Shown one piece after another: positions 5,998 to 6,462 of a stretch of 6,462 bases of DNA. The translations under genes and the position numbers were made by a program. The DNA lies in NCBI GenBank assembly GCA_002376965.1, contig DFOV01000117.1:1-6462 (forward strand). The letters run 5' to 3'. Below the pieces are notes generated by a model. The model was not told the origin of the DNA. It made no database searches and saw only the letters and a list, made by a program, of their open reading frames with translations. How positions within the stretch are numbered: position 1 is the stretch's first letter; each line of letters opens with the position of its first letter. This DNA comes from Gammaproteobacteria bacterium UBA3532. Its GTDB lineage: Bacteria; Pseudomonadota; Gammaproteobacteria; Enterobacterales; UBA3532.

Positions 5998-6387
5998 TTA
6001 TGCTTCACCTCCATTCGAATCAGTCGAGGGCTCTTTCGCCCAGTAAGGCACGCCGCGCTGGTCTGGCAGGCCTGTTGTTTCAGCATGTGAGAATATCCGC
6101 CGACCCGTCCGTGTGATTCTAAAACGCCCACCACAATGAGGATCAGGGCAGGCGACTTCTGTGTCGGTCGTCATCCAATCGTGAGGATCGGTATCGCGTT
6201 GCTTAGCGGGAAGCAGTGGTAAAATAGAGGCAAGCGAGTACATTGGGAAACGCTGGTCAGCGCCAAAAACTAAATTTTCTCCCTCGACCAGAAAATAGTC
6301 TCCAACCTGATGGTTGCAGACCATCGGCTTCTCACTACCAACAACCTCGACCTTTAAATCATAAAGCCAAAAGGTGTCTTTGTCCAT
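5998..6387 (-). CDS. TIGR04076-type small Cys/His-containing protein of unknown function
   Basis: This small cytoplasmic protein has 129 residues, no signal peptide and no membrane segment. The layout fits the uncharacterised TIGR04076 family. It opens with a beta-strand (LYDLKVEVVG, 8-17), then Cys24-x-His26 followed by QVGDYFLVEGENL (27-39). A hydrophobic stretch YSLASILPLLPAK (50-62) follows, then CPDPHCGGRFRITR (80-93). Cys24, His26, Cys80, His84 and Cys85 could together bind a metal ion or form a redox site, but this is inference. ATG 6387 is preceded by AGGAG (6393-6397) with 5 nt spacing. The gene is first of the visible leftward unit, and its stop TAA lies against the aldo/keto reductase start region, suggesting the two act together. 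The tail after about residue 115 is polar and probably disordered. The biochemical role of the family is not established. Confidence 0.75.
   Translation of the reverse strand: MDKDTFWLYDLKVEVVGSEKPMVCNHQVGDYFLVEGENLVFGADQRFPMYSLASILPLLPAKQRDTDPHDWMTTDTEVACPDPHCGGRFRITRTGRRIFSHAETTGLPDQRGVPYWAKEPSTDSNGGEA
6005..6012 (-). promoter_or_regulatory. Perfect Shine-Dalgarno upstream of the aldo/keto reductase
   Basis: GGAGGTGA is fully complementary to the 3' end of 16S rRNA and lies within the last codons of the preceding gene. Counting from GGAGG, it is 6 nt before ATA 6001-5999, which is in frame with the reductase. It is 10 nt before GTG 5997, which opens only a 15-codon frame, and 27 nt before TTG 5980. 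It therefore bears directly on where the reductase starts. Confidence 0.6.
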
Positions 6388-6462
6388 CTTGTCTCCTAAC
6401 TTTTTCTCTTGTATTTCAATGCAGAGTAACTATTCAGGTGCATAGGTTGAAGGCTAAAGACT

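Noticed and set aside
6430..6445. The imperfect palindrome CTATTCAGGTGCATAG upstream of the first gene, considered as an operator.
   Set aside because: Only the outer four bases of each arm match. This is too weak to call a binding site without comparative data.
6396..6461. A minus-strand frame open from the right edge to TAG 6398-6396 (21 codons) could be the end of an upstream gene.
   Set aside because: Twenty-one open codons are expected often by chance, the sequence is AT-rich, and no family motif is recognisable. The stop also falls in the ribosome binding site region of the next gene. It is not supported enough to list.

Overview
The window carries a leftward (minus-strand) transport and catabolism locus from a Gram-negative, probably proteobacterial, genome of roughly balanced GC content. 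An alphaproteobacterium would fit, but nothing in the sequence fixes the taxon. In transcription order the genes are: a small Cys/His-containing protein of the TIGR04076 type, an aldo/keto reductase (AKR), the two ATPases LivG and LivF, the two permeases LivH and LivM, and, after a 203-bp gap, the periplasmic binding protein LivK. Together LivK-H-M-G-F form a complete HAAT-family ABC importer, the branched-chain amino acid, amide and urea type. At the left edge the last 22 codons of a convergent plus-strand gene are visible; they resemble a RidA-type C-terminus.

The genes from 6387 down to 1586 are tightly packed. The livG-livF junction overlaps by 8 bp, livF-livH and livH-livM have 4-bp ATGA overlaps, and the AKR-livG gap is 16 bp. 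This indicates one polycistronic, translationally coupled unit. The AKR is the odd junction. A perfect Shine-Dalgarno sequence (GGAGGTGA) sits at the right distance from an in-frame ATA that overlaps the upstream stop as ATAA, exactly where the other junctions have ATGA. The start codon may therefore have mutated or be non-canonical, and the first conventional in-frame start, TTG at 5980, has no ribosome binding site of its own.

The 1383-1585 gap before livK appears to hold livK's own control region. It contains a sigma70-like promoter (TTGACA, 18-bp spacer, GATTAT) and an imperfect copy of the livK translation start. That copy has a stronger Shine-Dalgarno than livK itself but encodes only Met-Lys-Val-Leu-Ile-Leu before a stop. 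It also contains an 11-bp inverted repeat, one arm of which covers the -35 box. The mini-ORF is either a decayed partial duplication or a leader peptide rich in branched-chain residues.

Functional reading: the importer brings in a small amino-acid-like or amide-like solute, and the AKR with its small Cys/His partner may act on it or on a derivative. The substrate cannot be read from the sequence. No RNA genes, transposons or CRISPR arrays are seen.
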